A DNA stretch of 64,000 nucleotides, from the NCBI GenBank assembly GCA_025765615.1, contig JAIVFJ010000013.1, forward strand, positions 1-64,000, in the 5' to 3' direction. This stretch comes from Zopfochytrium polystomum (Eukaryota > Chytridiomycota > Chytridiomycetes > Chytridiales > Chytridiaceae). The position numbers and the translations under genes are program-made. Every line of letters begins with the position of its first letter. Position 1 is the stretch's first letter. Below are positions 46,889-59,276 of this stretch, one piece after another. The notes below the pieces were generated by a model. The model made no database searches, was not told the origin of the DNA, and was given only the letters and a program-made list of their open reading frames with translations.

Positions 46889-49800
46889 TCACTCATAATG
46901 CCGGTCCTTCCGCAGCTTGATCACGTTCGCGGGCACGTCGAGCGTCAGCTCGCCGACCTCCTCGCCGCGGCTGGACTTGGACTCGCCGAACCGGACGCGG
47001 ACGTCCTGCAAGAACAGCCGCAGCTTGATCCTGTTGCCGTCGACGGGCCTCGGCAGGCCGCGTTCGATGACGCGGGGGCAGGCTGCGTCTCAGGTAATAC
47101 AGGAGCCTCAGCGGGTCGTCGAGCATGGCGGCGGCGGCCCCGAGCTGGGCGGACGCCGGGCCGGCGGACGCGGCGGCGAGGAAGAACGAGGCGACGACGG
47201 CCGCGGCGAGGGTGGCGGCTGCGCCAAGGGACGCGGCGACGGTGGCGCGGATCCAGAGCGGGGCCGTGACGGCGCCGCGGCCGAGGTCGCCAAAGTAGGT
47301 GCATGTGCTGACCGCGGTGCCGTCGTACTGGTTGAGGACGAAGTGGGCGGTGGCGGCGGTGAGGGCGATGAAGCCGCGCTGCATGAGCTCGACGTTGATG
47401 CGGCCGGTCGGGTCGGTGGCCCAGGCGAGGAGGTCGCAGGTGAGGGCGGTCGAGGAGGCGTGGCCGCAGGAGACGAGGCCGGGTGGGGTTGGGGTTGGGT
47501 TGGTGAGGAGGGCGGGGACGGGGAAGACGGGGGGTGGGCGCGGGGGGCGTTGCTTTTTGGCGGCGCGGCGCTTGCGGGGGAGCGTGGGGCCTTGTTGTTG
47601 TGGGGTCGGCGGCGTGGCGGGGGTGGGCGAGGTCGAGGCGGCGACGGCGGTGGTGGTGGTGGTGGTGGTGTTTGACGGTGCGGACGATGCTGCGGCGGCG
47701 GCTCGGGCGGTCGCCTTGGCGGCGGCGGTGAGGCCGGCGGCGCCGGGGCGGGTGGCGTCGGCGGTGAGGAGCAGCTCGATCTGGTCGCCGATCCAGGCGG
47801 TTATGTTTGCGTAGTTTTTCGCGAGCGGGAAGAGGCGCTCCCTGGCCTCGCCCTTGAACTGCCCGCGACCTGCGTTGGCTCCGCCGTCGGCCGACAGGCT
47901 CTCGACAGTGCCGCCCATGCCCTTGCCGAGGACCAGCAGGTCGTCGGGGAACGTCGGGATGTCGAGGATGCTGTTCAGGTTGCCCGCGGCGGCAGCGGCC
48001 GCTGCCGCCGCCCGGTCCTCCTTGTACGGGTCGGCGAGAGTGACGGTGTTCAACTGGACGCCGCTCATGGACTGCCACTCGTCGGCGGAGATGCTGACCT
48101 CGATGAGGCCGGGGCCGAGGATGAGCTCCGTCTGGCAGAGCATGGCGACGTCGCGGTCGGCGAGCTGGGCGACGTTGTGTGTGAAAGCTGGCAGTGTAAC
48201 TTGGACAAAGTAGTACAGGGTCGAGTTCCAGTTGTAAGCGTCGATGAACTCGAAGGAGGCGGCGGGGGCGCGCTGCTGCTGGCCGTCGTAGAGGAGGGTT
48301 GCGTTGTAGGCGACGGGGAGCTGCGGGCCGCTGACTTGCTCGGGGTGGCTGCAGCGGGAGCCGGCGAGGAAGACGACGCCCTGGCCGGACATTGAGAAGC
48401 TGCGGGCGGGGCGGGCGGACGGCCAGGCGGCCCAGCCTCCGATGGCGCCGTCGACGAGTGGGAGGAAGTAGTTGTAGGCGAGGGCGAGGCGGACGTTGCC
48501 CTGGAGGTAGGCCATCAGGCCGTCGACGGGGGCGACGGCGGTCGGGTAGGAGGCCGGGATGCAGGGGAAGCGGCCGAGGATGGAGGAGGTGACGGGCATA
48601 AACTCCATTTCGTACTCGAGGAGCCAGAGGGCGAGCTCGACGGCGATGAGGGAGACGTAAAAGATGCGGCGCACGGACCGGCCGCCCGCCGGGCGGTGCT
48701 CGCCGAGGCGGAAAGTCAGGTCGGTCAGGTTGATGCCGAGGGGCTGGCGGATGAGCGAGTGCGCCAAAAGAGATTTTGCGGTGACGTTGGCGAGGAGTAT
48801 GCCGGCGAGGAGGACGTTCTTGCCCAGAATGTGCAGGGCGATGTGGAAGAGGTTGTAGTAGTGGATGCCGGGAAGCTCGCGGTCGAACAGGAAAAAGATC
48901 AGGAATATTATAAAGGCCATGAGCATCACAAAGTAGGCGCCAATCACCGCCATCTAGTGTCGGTGTGAGTGTGTATGAGAGTGAGCAAGTGTGTGGGTGT
49001 GTGAGTGTGTGTGGTTTAGTAAATCAGCCGGAGTGGGGGGTAGACAAATTGACTCAAAACAGCGAAAACCTGTCAAAAAAAAAAAAAAATCTTACCTGCA
49101 CCCAGGGCGTATCCAGCGCGGTCATCACCACCGCGTACGCTCTCGACTGAAGCACCCAACGTTCGCCGCGGTTGTACCACTCGAGAATAATGTTGGTGCT
49201 GCCGGACGATTGAGACGACGCAAAGCTGCGGGTGCGGGAGCGTCCGCTGGAGTGCGAGCTGGCCGTCAGGGAGCCGGAGACGGAGCTGCGGTTGTCGCCG
49301 GCTGCCTTGTTGCGCAGGCGGTTCAGAGAGGGCGTCGAGGGGGAAAGCGAGCCCTGCAGCGGCCGCTGGTGGTTCTGTTTTAGCGGAGTGGAAAAGGACG
49401 GGCCTTGGCGGACCCGCAGCACGTTGGTGGAGTCGCCGTTGCCGTCACCGCCGCCGCCGTTCGGCGTGCGGAACCCGCTGGGAAGTATGGACGGGCGCTT
49501 ACTGTCTCCGCCGAACGTGACGCTGCCTTGGACGGACGGAATGGACCCCATCTTCTCGTTATCGAGGTTGCTGCGGCTTGCGTCCTTGTCCTTGTCGTTG
49601 TCGGTTCGGATCCCGTGGTGTTCTTCCACTTGGATTTTCACGTTCGTCACAGCCACCACGTCCTGACCGCTGCCGTTGCCGTAGGCGTCCGCGGGCGTCA
49701 GGACAAGTGGTGGGGGGTGACGCGGGTGTGAGAGCAAAGGCGCTGGGCAGTGTGGGGTCTCGGTGCGGGGCGTACAGAGAGTAGCTGGACGGGCGGTGAT

Positions 49801-49948
49801 GCCCCTGTTGCCGCGCCTGCTGCGGGGGCGAAGAGCCGGCTGTGGTGGACGGGAGCATCGACAGGGCGTTGGTTGCGTAGCCCGTGTCACTGCCGTTGAG
49901 TGGGGACTCGTAGAAGGGGGCGGGGGGTGGTGTCGGAGGCGGTCTCAT
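46889..49948 (-). CDS. Large multi-pass membrane protein, unknown function
   Basis: Two exons joined by a GT-AG intron (48,954-49,095). Exon 1 starts MRPPPTPPPAPFYESPLNGS and encodes a long disordered Ser/Pro-rich cytosolic region ending WYNRGERWVLQSRAYAVVM. Exon 2 begins MAVIGAYFVMLMAFIIFLIF (first membrane helix), continues with HILGKNVLLAGILLANVTAK and FYVSLIAVELALWLLEYEME, a ~350-residue lumenal or external region with Asn-x-Thr sites, and a last helix near VAASLGAAATLAAAVVASFF. The true C-terminus reads RIKLRLFLQDVRVRFGESKS ... LRKDRHYE. Two breaks, at C6 (49,712-49,717) and C5 (47,074-47,078), each vanish if one C is dropped, so they look like sequencing errors. I do not recognise the family. 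Confidence 0.7.
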
Positions 49949-51422
49949 TCGCCTCGTCGTCCAGCGGTTGTGAGTGTTGATGGTCAGCGGGGTGCGACAT
50001 TAGCGCGGTGCTGCGGTGGTGGGTTGTCGCAGGGAGGGGGGGGGGGGGGGAAGTAATGGAAAAAGTTAGGGTCTAGGAACCGAGCACAAGGCCTCACGGG
50101 GCGGGTTACCAAAGGTTCCCGGAGGATGAAGGGTTCTTCCGAGCAAGGCGGGAGAGGCCGTAGACGTTGAGTCTGGATCAAATCACAACAGAAGAAAAAA
50201 AATCTGTTTTGGCGATATGCGTTGCGAGTCGGACAACGTCAAAAGGACACCCAGAAGGCAGCGCACGTGCGAGGAAGCGTCGCGTAGTTTTCGGGCGATT
50301 GATTCCCCCTTCTTCCTTCTACTGTTTTTCTTTTTTTTCAATTTGGTTTTTTTGCACGTGCTTTCGGATGGGCGGAGGCAGTGGTATGAAGGGGAGGGGG
50401 GGGGGGAGGGGCAGTGAAGAACCTAGAACGCGACTCGCTCCGCTGGGTTCGTTTTTCGGCGTCCTCCTGTCAAGCAAGATCCAACAAGAAAATAGAACAC
50501 AAGAAGAAAAAAAAATCTGGAAGACAGGCGAAGGGCAACGTGAGCGAGACACAATTTTTTTTCTTCGCGTTTCCTCTTTCTTCTTTTTTTTTTTTTTTTT
50601 TTTTTTTTCTTGCTCTGGGGGAACGCGTCGCACCACCCCCCCTCGCTACGGTTTCCATCCCCCTACCGCAGGGACGCGTCCTTTCAAAGGACTTCCAACA
50701 AACCAAACCCGAAAAAAAAAGGCGCGAAGCTCTTCTAGAACCAAAAAATACGATTAAAATAACAAAAAAACCCGTCAAACGCGTGACGTCAAGTCACACC
50801 CGTGGGATGGGCCGCCCTTCCCCGATCCGATCCGTATTTTGCGGGACCGAAAAAAAAAAAAAAAAAAAAAAATCGCCAGTTTTCGAGAGCGCGGAGAAAG
50901 AGAGACGCTTCGGCACACGCCCAAAAAAGGCCGGGTTGAACTGGGCCAGCATAGCCGGGTCCTGGGGAACTCCCACGCCGCTAGTTGGGGGTCGGAAAAA
51001 AAAAAAAAAAAAAAAAAACAGGACCTCGCAGACCTCGTCAATGGTTTCGGCGGGCAGCAGCGCACAGTTGTCCGGAATCAGTGCTCTACATATAGTTCTA
51101 CATTTTATACTGTAGTTCAGGCCCGACCCGGTGATTTCGGGGCGTGTCACATGGGGCCGGCGCCACTCAATGCTCCCACGCCCCAAGGCTCCCGCGTTTT
51201 AACTTTCCTTCTTGACATCCCCCACCCAGTTGGATGTCGCGTTCATCTTTCAACCGGCTCGTTCGGCTGACAAGTCTGTCGACAGTCCGTCCTCGTTCTC
51301 TGCCTTCGATCCGCCCGAGCGGCTGCGGGTTCCGCACTTTGCTCCGTGCAACGTCAATTTACCGCCTGTTTTATTGTTCTTTCCCGAACACAAGAAAAAG
51401 TAGAAGAAAAAAAACCAAACCC
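49949..51422. other. Intergenic, A/T-tract-rich
   Basis: T tracts at about 50,585-50,608 and several A runs (50,850-50,870, 50,996-51,018). No supported gene. It contains the promoter of the membrane-protein gene and the 3' flank of ZPR1. Confidence 0.45.
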
Positions 51423-51702
51423 TCACGCGTTCCCCGCAGCCGCCGCCTCGTACCCCTCCGTCACCATATCGTTCAGTCCCAAAAACTCGTTCTCCTCGTT
51501 CGTCCGCTCGTAAAACTCGACCGTCATGTTCGGGTCCTCGTCCGGCGCGTACGGGTTTTGGAGGTACTGCGGAAAGAAAAGAGAAAAAAGAGGTTTGCGG
51601 GGGAGGACAGAGGAGACGCAAGTGAGTTGTTTGAGCGGAGGAAAATGGGAAGAGGGTGGTGTTCTGTGCCCAATTGAAAGTTTCACAGGGTTTTTTTTTA
51701 TG

Positions 51703-51746
<44 letters not shown>

Positions 51747-53232
51747 CACTCAGAGAGACAGAGGGAAAGAGAGACAGACAGACAGACAGAGAGGAATTAA
51801 AACCCACTCACCGAGTTGGCCAGCGGGTCGTCGAGAATGAGAGTGTACCCTTTCTTGCCGCCCTCACCGCGGAGCTCGATGGCGCTCTCCAGCTTGGCCA
51901 GGAACTTTGCAAACGCGCGCTTGCGGACCGCATCTGCCGAGTCGCCGACGGCAAAATTGCCGTCGCGGCCGGCCGAGTTTCCCGAGACGCTGACGAGCTC
52001 GTCGTGGACCTGTCGCAGCAGGCCCTCGAGGGTGGTGAAGCGGCCGCCGAGGGTGCCGGTGGTGAGCTCGAGGTCGAGCTCGGGGATGCGCAGGCCGCAC
52101 GTCTCGCTCTTGAGCACGTCGCGGTTCAGGTCCTCCTCGTCGGTCACTTTCAGGATGATGCGCTTGCCCTTGGCGCTGATGGCCCCGCCGGCCTTGACCT
52201 CGTTCGACTTGTAGCCGCACACGTCGCAGTTCGTCGCCATGATCACCACCTCTTTAAAGTACGGGATCGACACGATCCGCATGCGCGTCTCGCTCGGCGC
52301 GTTGCAGCGCGAGCAGTTGCCCGGGAACACGTGCACCGCAAAGTCGTCGTCGTCGTTGGTGGTGTTGTTACTGGTATCGCCTTCGGCTGGTGTTGTTGCA
52401 GTTGTTGTTGTTTCGGCGGTAGTGGAGGTGGTGGTGGTGGTTGCTGTTGCTGATGGCGCCAGGGCGGGTTGCGCGTCTTGGTGTTCGTCGGACGAGCTTG
52501 CACCGCCGCCAAGGTTTAGGTCGTCGGGTGGGGCGGACGGGATGAGACCGAGCGACTCCTCCATGGCGGCGGGTGCGGCGGGTAGTAGCGAATGAGGAGG
52601 GCCGGGTCGGGGGCGGGGGCAAAGTAGTTTTCAATGTACGAATTTCCGGTGGGGTCGTCGAGGAGGAAGGTGAACGGGTGGGCGACGGGGTCGGCGGTGT
52701 AAGCCAAGAGGGTGTCGATGACGGCCTGGATCTTGTCGTGGACGGCCTCGTCGATGAGCTTGCGCTGGGGCTGCAGGGCGCCGAGGTCGCCGGCGGCCTT
52801 TGTGATGAGGCCCTCGACGGTGGTGAGGACGCCGCGCTGTGTGGAGGCGGGGATTTCAAAGTCCAGCTCGACAAACTTGACCGAGGCGTTCTCGGACTTT
52901 ACGAGCTGACGGTTGAGGTCCTCGCGCGACGAGACTTTGCACTGCTGCATGCAGCCCTTTTCGCGCACGGCCGAGCCCGACTGGATCTCGTTGCTGCGGA
53001 AGCCGCAGTGCGGGCAGTCGAAGGCCATGATGATGACTTCGCGGAAGTGGGGGATGAGCGTGAGCAGCAGCCTCGTGGTGCCCGTCTGCTCGCAGTTGAC
53101 GCAGTAGGACTCGACCTCTTGCACGCGGTTCTCGACGTCAATATCCTCGAACAGGCGATCGCGCTGCTGTTGTTGCGGCTGCTGCGGGCCCGCCGCGGCG
53201 CTGCTGCTAGTGTTGGTGTTGCTGTCGGCCAT
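51423..53232 (-). CDS. ZPR1: Zinc finger protein ZPR1
   Basis: ZPR1 is a conserved eukaryotic chaperone-like protein that binds translation factor eEF1A and moves to the nucleus on growth signals. Two tandem zf-ZPR1 modules are visible. The first has [17 protein letters not shown] and [15 protein letters not shown]; the second has [15 protein letters not shown] and [16 protein letters not shown]. Each is followed by the family's [14 protein letters not shown] or LDDPLANS strand. The start is [10 protein letters not shown] at 53,232. An intron (51,567-51,811) precedes the last exon, [20 protein letters not shown] ... [10 protein letters not shown]. The two modules lie in different frames; a one-base gap near 52,565-52,590 (YYP to MEESLGL) must be bridged. 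Otherwise conserved, so probably functional. Confidence 0.93.
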
Positions 53233-53553
53233 GTTCCGTCAAAATCCTCTCCCTCGTCCGTTTGCCTTTTCCTTCTCCCGCGGGGTCGATGCTTTCTTTC
53301 TCGCGGCTCTCGGCGGGCAGCTTGACTTTAAGTGGGTTTTGGTGTGGGCCCTGCCTGGTGGGTGGGCCTCGCTGCTGCTGGGTGAAGAAGTGAGAGTATG
53401 TGGGGTATCTAACGAGCTTGCTAAATGCAGCGCGACGACTGGACCGATCGACTGGCGAGACTTCTCTCTTTCTTTCTTTCTTTCTTCTTTTTTCTCCCTC
53501 TGTCTCTCACTCTCTCTCTCCCAGTTGATCATTCATTCACAATTCCTTCTCCC

Positions 53554-53589
<36 letters not shown>

Positions 53590-54193
53590 CTTTTTGTTTC
53601 CGCCGGCACAACTTGACCTCAGGGAAGCAAAACGAACAAAAAAGACTAATGGTCGCCGACTAAGTGTGTTAATTGTTTGGCGCTTACTCCCGTCGACAAA
53701 ATTTCCACTCACTGTGCTTTCATTCAAGACCTTGCTCTTCTTGTTGCCTCCAAAATATTTGGTTGCTGGCATCCTATCCTAGGAAGAGCCTTTTGGATGT
53801 GACAGATGTCAAGACCCTCCCCAAGTGCAGACATGCTTTCCGGGGGGCCACTCACTGCCAAACGCAGTCATCCTGGGCATGACAGAGAGCGAGAGCGAGG
53901 CAACAAACAAGACGCAAGGCGCGTCAGAGCGCAACGCATCATTCGCAAGAAGCTCTCCTAGTTCCTTCCTTCCATCTCACACTTCACTTTCATATGAAGT
54001 TCTTGCTCGCACACTCCCACCCTGGTGAGTTTCAGGCTTCGACTTCCATTGGGTTATTACTAATCCTAAGCGTCGCTCCGCTCGATGGTCGGCAGATTAT
54101 TTTAAGCGGCTGGCCGGACATCGAATTATAACCGAATGAAAATAAGCAAAAAAAAAAAAAAAAAAAAAAACCAAGAAAACCAAAAAAAATCAC
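53233..54193. other. Divergent intergenic region (ZPR1 / PEX19)
   Basis: Shared upstream region with a TTTC repeat (53,466-53,485), a ~30-nt poly-A (53,556-53,586) and another A tract (54,150-54,171) just upstream of the PEX19 ATG. No gene seen. Confidence 0.5.
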
Positions 54194-56141
54194 ATGACTC
54201 CACCACAACAACCATCATCTGGCGCCGCCGCAGCCGACGAGGACTTTCTCGATGGTATGCTCTCGTAGACGGAGGAGGAGGAGGAGGAGGACGAGGAGGA
54301 GGAGGCGGCCGAGTCACACGCACACACACGCACACACACACACACACACACACACGCACTCATGGAATCCCACTTGTTTCAGCCCCTCTGTGCCCCTCGG
54401 ATCCACCCACTTCCCCACTCCCCCCACCCACCAGCAACCAACCCATCGCCACCATCACAGCACGCACACCCCAACCCCCCCCCACTTCCCCGCCTGTCGC
54501 TCTGCGCACGCAAAGCGGGCCATATCGCGCGAAAGCGATTGCGCCTTGCGGGCGTGGGGAGTCGCAGAGAAGAAAAAAGAATACGATCGCAGTGAATGAT
54601 GGGAAGTGCGATCGGCAAGAACGTCTCTTTCCGCCCCCATCCCGACCCGCCCCCTCCCCCTCCCAAAGGGTCGATGGGTAGAAAGGTGGCGGTCAAGGGC
54701 GCGGGAGGAGAGATATTAAGGCGAGGCAGGCCTGGGGGTGGCGTAAATCGGCTTGGTCGATCGTCGAAATCAGATGACGTCGTCGTTTGCTCGCTCACCC
54801 ACCCAAACACACTTTTATTTTCTTTTTCCCGGCCCCATTTCCAAAACAAAAAAAAAAAAAAACCGAACTTACACCACACACCAACAAAAACACCAACACC
54901 TAGACGTCCTCGACGACTTCGCCGCACCCCCGCCGCCGGCACCCGCACCAGCGTCGACATCAGCGACAGCGACGTCGTCGTCGTCGGCGTCGAACCCCTT
55001 TTTAGACGACCCGTCGCTGGTCCGCGCGCTCGCGGCGGCGTCGGCGGCGACGCCGGGCGAGGACGATTTTGACGAGGAGTTTGCGAAGCAGCTTGCGGCG
55101 GGGATGGAGCAGCTGATGCGGGAGATGACGGGGGAGACGGCGGGGGCCTCGGGTGCGGCTGGGACGGCCGCAAGTTCGGGGGCGAAAGGCGCCGCTGCGG
55201 CGGCCGCGGCTGCCGCGTCGACGGACCGCACGCTGGAGGCGCTCGTGAACTCGGTCAAGGGGCTGCAGGCTGGGTTCGAAGAGGAGGCCAAGGCGAAAGC
55301 GGCGGCGACGGCGGGGAAGGGAGGTGCGAATTTCCAGTCGACGGTCGCGGCGACTCTGAGCCAGCTGAGGGACAGCTCGGAGAAAGTCGAGGTAAAACAA
55401 AAACGAGTGGCGCAGCTTTTGTGTGTGTGTGCGTGTGTGTGCCTTTGTGCGTGTGTCTTGTGCTAATCGTGGTTCAACCCAACTTGACAAACACCAAAAA
55501 CAAAAAAAAAGGCGCAAGTCGCGGACGGCGCGGGGCTCGAAGATCCTTCGATGGAGCAGATGATGAAGGAGCTCGAGTCGCTGATGGGCGGCGAGGACTT
55601 TGAAAAGATGTTTGGCAACATGATGGAGCAGCTCATGTCGCGCGACCTGCTGCTCGAGCCGATCAAGGAGCTGGGCGAAAAGTACCCGGCCTTTCTCGAA
55701 AAGCACCGTGCGGCGGCGGCGGCCGCCGCCGCCTCTGCCTCTTCCTCTTCCTCCTCGTCATCCTCTTCCTCATCCACCACCGCAACCTCGACAGACGCGA
55801 CGACGAACGCGGCACCACCACCATCACCGTCAACAGCAACCCCACCGACGACAGAACCGGCAGCAACCGTCAGCGCGGCGGACCTGGCGCGGTACGAAAA
55901 GCAGGCTGCGGTGATCGACGAGATACTGCGCGTGTACGCGCAGAACCTGCCGCAGGAGGCGGAGAGCGCGCGCGTGGTGGAGCTGATGGGCAAGATGCAG
56001 GAGCTCGGGAACCCGCCCGAGGAGCTGCTCAAGGAGCTCGCGCCCGACATGGCGGCGGGCGTGCCGGGGTTGCCGCCAGGGTTTGGGATGCCCGGCGGCG
56101 CGGGCGGGGATCCGAATCAGCCGGGGTGCTGCGTGATGTGA
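54194..56141 (+). CDS. PEX19: Peroxisomal membrane protein import receptor PEX19
   Basis: PEX19 is the cytosolic chaperone and import receptor for peroxisomal membrane proteins and docks on PEX3. Exons: 54,194-54,254, 54,904-55,391 and 55,512-56,141. The start MTPPQQPSSGAAAADEDFLD continues across the first intron into DVLDDFAAPPPP, the acidic PEX3-binding helix. The middle has AKQLAAGMEQLMREM and ALVNSVKGLQAGFEEE. The cargo-binding C-domain includes MEQMMKELESLMGGEDFEKM and LLLEPIKELGEKYPAFLEKH. The protein ends CCVM, a CaaX farnesylation box typical of the family. The first intron is long (649 nt) and holds CA-repeats. Confidence 0.94.
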
Positions 56142-56271
56142 AAGTGAGCGCGGGTATGTAACACGGATTGCAAGAATGAGCGAGTCGGGGGAGTTGGGGA
56201 GGGGGTGGAAGAGGGCGTATACTTTTTTTTCTTATTTCTCGTTCCGTGTACGGTACCGGCGTTCCTTCTTT

Positions 56272-56310
<39 letters not shown>

Positions 56311-56349
56311 TTCTGTTTGCCGCTTTGCCTTTAGCTTTTGCTTCTGGCT

Positions 56350-56382
<33 letters not shown>

Positions 56383-56938
56383 CGCTTGCGCTTGCGTTAC
56401 CTGCAAGCTTGTTGTTGTCTGTTGTTGTTGTTGTTGTTGTTTTGCGTTCTCTTCGGCTTGACACTGCTCTGCTCTGCTCAGCTCCGCTCTCTTTCTCAAA
56501 ACCCCACAACGAAATAAGAGGAGAAAAGAAAAAAGAAAAAAAAGGGGGAGAGGAGGTACGACTCTAGCGGGGCAGAGCAGCCTTGTTCTTTTTGCGTTTA
56601 TAGCTTCTGGCCGACCTCTTTCATGCCAAGAAGCACACAGCAAGAACTGACGAGGGGAGGGAAAAGGAGAAAAAGAAAAAGAAGGAAAAACAAACACAAA
56701 AAAAAAAAAAAAAAAAAAAGTTCAAACGTCCCCGTCGCGCGGGAAGGCCCGGGCGGGAGAGGGGAGTGAGACGCGTTCTGGTGATTGGGCGCGAACGCAT
56801 CACACACTCACATTCTCTCTTCCTTAATCTCCCGCTCACACACGCACACACGCACACACACACAAAGTCACGCAACACCCGCCCCACACGTCTCTCAAAC
56901 CATTGCCCTCGGCCCACCTAAAACCCCTTGATTCCCCC
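56142..56938. other. Intergenic between convergent genes
   Basis: 3' ends of PEX19 and BCAT face each other. It contains T tracts (56,274-56,308, 56,350-56,382), a (TTG)6 near 56,420 and an A tract (56,699-56,719). No gene seen. Confidence 0.55.
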
Positions 56939-58517
56939 TTACAACACCACGGACCAGTCCTCGTGCACAATCTCGCCGTACTGCACGCCCATGATGTAAT
57001 CCGCGATGCGGCGGGTCAGAGGGCCGGCCTGCTGGGCCGGGTCGGCGGGGTCGAGCGGGATCTGGACGTCCTGGCCCTTGTACCTGATCGCCTTGATGGG
57101 CGACACGATGGCGGCCGTCCCGGCGCCAAACATCTCCTTCAACCTGCCCTCCTCGACGGCCCGCACGACCTCGGGCATGGTGACGGACCTCTCCGCCACG
57201 TCGAACTCGCCCTTCCACGCGCCGCGGGCGATCTCGAGGATGGACGCGCGGGTGACGCCGGGGAGGATGGTGCCGTCGAGGGGCGGGGTGACGAGTTCGT
57301 CGCGTCCCGTGGTCGGGTTGGTCCAAAAGACGAAGAGGTTCATGGTGCCGACCTCGGTGAGGCGGTCGTCGGCGCCAAAGAGCCAGAGGTTCTGCTGGAA
57401 GCCGTCGCGCGCGACTTCGAGCTGCGGGCGGATGCCCGACGCGTAGTTGGCCCCCAGCTTCGAGTCGCCCGTGCCGCCGGGCCACGCGCGGACGTAGTGC
57501 GAGGTCGCAGAGAGCGCGACGGCCGAGAAGCCCGTCTTGTAGTAGGGGCCGACGGGGCAGGTGATGGTGAAGAAGAGCGCCTTGTTGGACACGCCGACGC
57601 CTTTTGCATGTGTCGTGGTTTTTTGTTTTATTTTGCAGTGGTTTTTATTTTATTTTATTTCATTTTTTTTCGTTCGAGTGTTCAAGGTCAGTGTGGATGA
57701 TCCGTGAAGAGGTCGGAAGAAATAGGACGCCACGAGGGGAAGAAAAAAAATTTGAGGAAACAAAAAAAAAAAAAAAACCACACTCACCAAGCGACTCCTG
57801 GGTAGCAATGGCCGTGGGGCGAATGTAAAGCGAGTAGCCCCTCTCGCTCGGGATCCACCGCTGGTCGACTCTAACGAGCTGCTTGATGCACTCGAGCATC
57901 TCCGCTTTGTCAAAGGTCGGCAGCCCCAGCCTCTCGCAGCTCTTCCAGAACCTGTCCATATTCTTGTCGGGCCTGAACAGCCTGACCCTGCCCTGCTTGT
58001 CCTTGTAAGCCTTCATGCCCTCGAAGCACTCGATGGCGTAGTGGAAGACGGTGGCGCACGGCTCGAGGGCGATCTTGCCGTACGGCTGGATCTGCGGGGC
58101 GGCGAAGCCGCCGCGCGCGCCGTCCCACTCGATCGTGAGCATGTGGTCCGCGAACGTGTGGCCAAAGACGAGCGTCTTGTTTTCGGGGATCGGCTTGGGA
58201 GAGCTGGTCAGCGTCGTCTGCAGCGCCGAGGAGGTCACGTCCGGGTAGACCTTTGCGGCGGAGGCGGCGGACGCGAGGCCGCGGCGGGAGGGGTAGAAGG
58301 ATGTGGTGGTGGCGGAGGTGGCGGCGGCGACGGTGGCGGTGCTGGTGCGGGTGGAGAACAGGGCCGATCGAGACGAGGCCGAGGAGGAAGAGCGCGCGGT
58401 TGTTGCAGCGGCGAGGGCGGCGGCGAGGGCGGAGGAGGGCGCGGCTGCGGGCCGCCGCGCGGCGGAACGGGAGGCGGCGGCGGTGAAGACGGCGGCGTTT
58501 CTGCTCGCGAGCGGCAT
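56939..58517 (-). CDS. BAT1: Branched-chain amino acid aminotransferase, mitochondrial
   Basis: PLP-dependent class IV transaminase interconverting Leu/Ile/Val and their keto acids with 2-oxoglutarate/glutamate. Two exons (58,517-57,788 and 57,600-56,939) with a GT-AG intron. The amino-terminal ~90 residues (MPLASRNAAVFTAAASRSAA...) are Arg/Ser/Ala-rich with no acidic residues: a mitochondrial targeting sequence. The catalytic core shows FGHTFADHMLTIEWDGARGG, HYAIECFEGMKAYKDKQG, RLFRPDKNMDRFWKSCERLG and CPVGPYYKTGF. GGTGDSKLGANYASG carries the PLP lysine, followed by LPGVTRASILEIARG and FGAGTAAIVSPIKAI. It is complete to DWSVVL. The gene symbol follows the yeast mitochondrial form. Confidence 0.94.
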
Positions 58518-58641
58518 GACGGCGGGGTGAAGAAGATGAAAGAAAGAAACGTTGCTGTGGGTTGATCTGATTCCCGTGCTTTTTTGACCCATCTGGCTGT
58601 CTGTCTGTCGGTCTGTCTGCCTGGCTGTCTGTCTGTCTCTG

Positions 58642-58694
<53 letters not shown>

Positions 58695-59276
58695 CATTGT
58701 CCAATGGTCGTCCGAATCACCCCTCTTTCACCAACAACAACAATGATTCCCGGCCCACGCGCCTTGTCACGCCCACCAGGCGATTTGATCTTCAAGCAAA
58801 GAACGAGAAGATGCAAAAGGGGTCAACATTTCAACGAACTTCGGGTACAAAAACAGTCGAAAAGAAGAAGAGAAAAAGAAAAAAAAAATTATAAAAATAT
58901 AGTTCATGATTTTACTCTACACGCTACGCCTTGCTCTCGTATTTTTTGGTACGACGAAAGACAGGACATTGCGGTGATGATTTCACACCACCGAAGGCGG
59001 CTGGGCAGCTGGGATTCGCGCCTGAACCGTTTATTACTACGGGGTTTGCAGCACTCCCCTGTTTTTGGGTGTCGCGAGCGCTTGCTTAAACACAATATCC
59101 TTTCCCTGTATTTGGCTACGTTTCCTCTCTGAATCGGGGGGGCCTAAAAGAAAAACTTAGCCCCATCGCATCACCGCCCTCCGTCCCAGCCGCGATTTCT
59201 TCTCATCAAACATTACGTATCGGAACCTTGCGCTGCAACTCTTGCTGCGCTTACTCTTCCCCCGCTCGTCAGCCAA
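58518..59276. other. Intergenic upstream of BCAT
   Basis: Contains GTCTGTCTGTCT and CT repeats (58,590-58,690) in the BCAT leader, transcribed as purine-rich RNA. No gene seen between this and the 3' end of the glucosidase gene. Confidence 0.5.
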
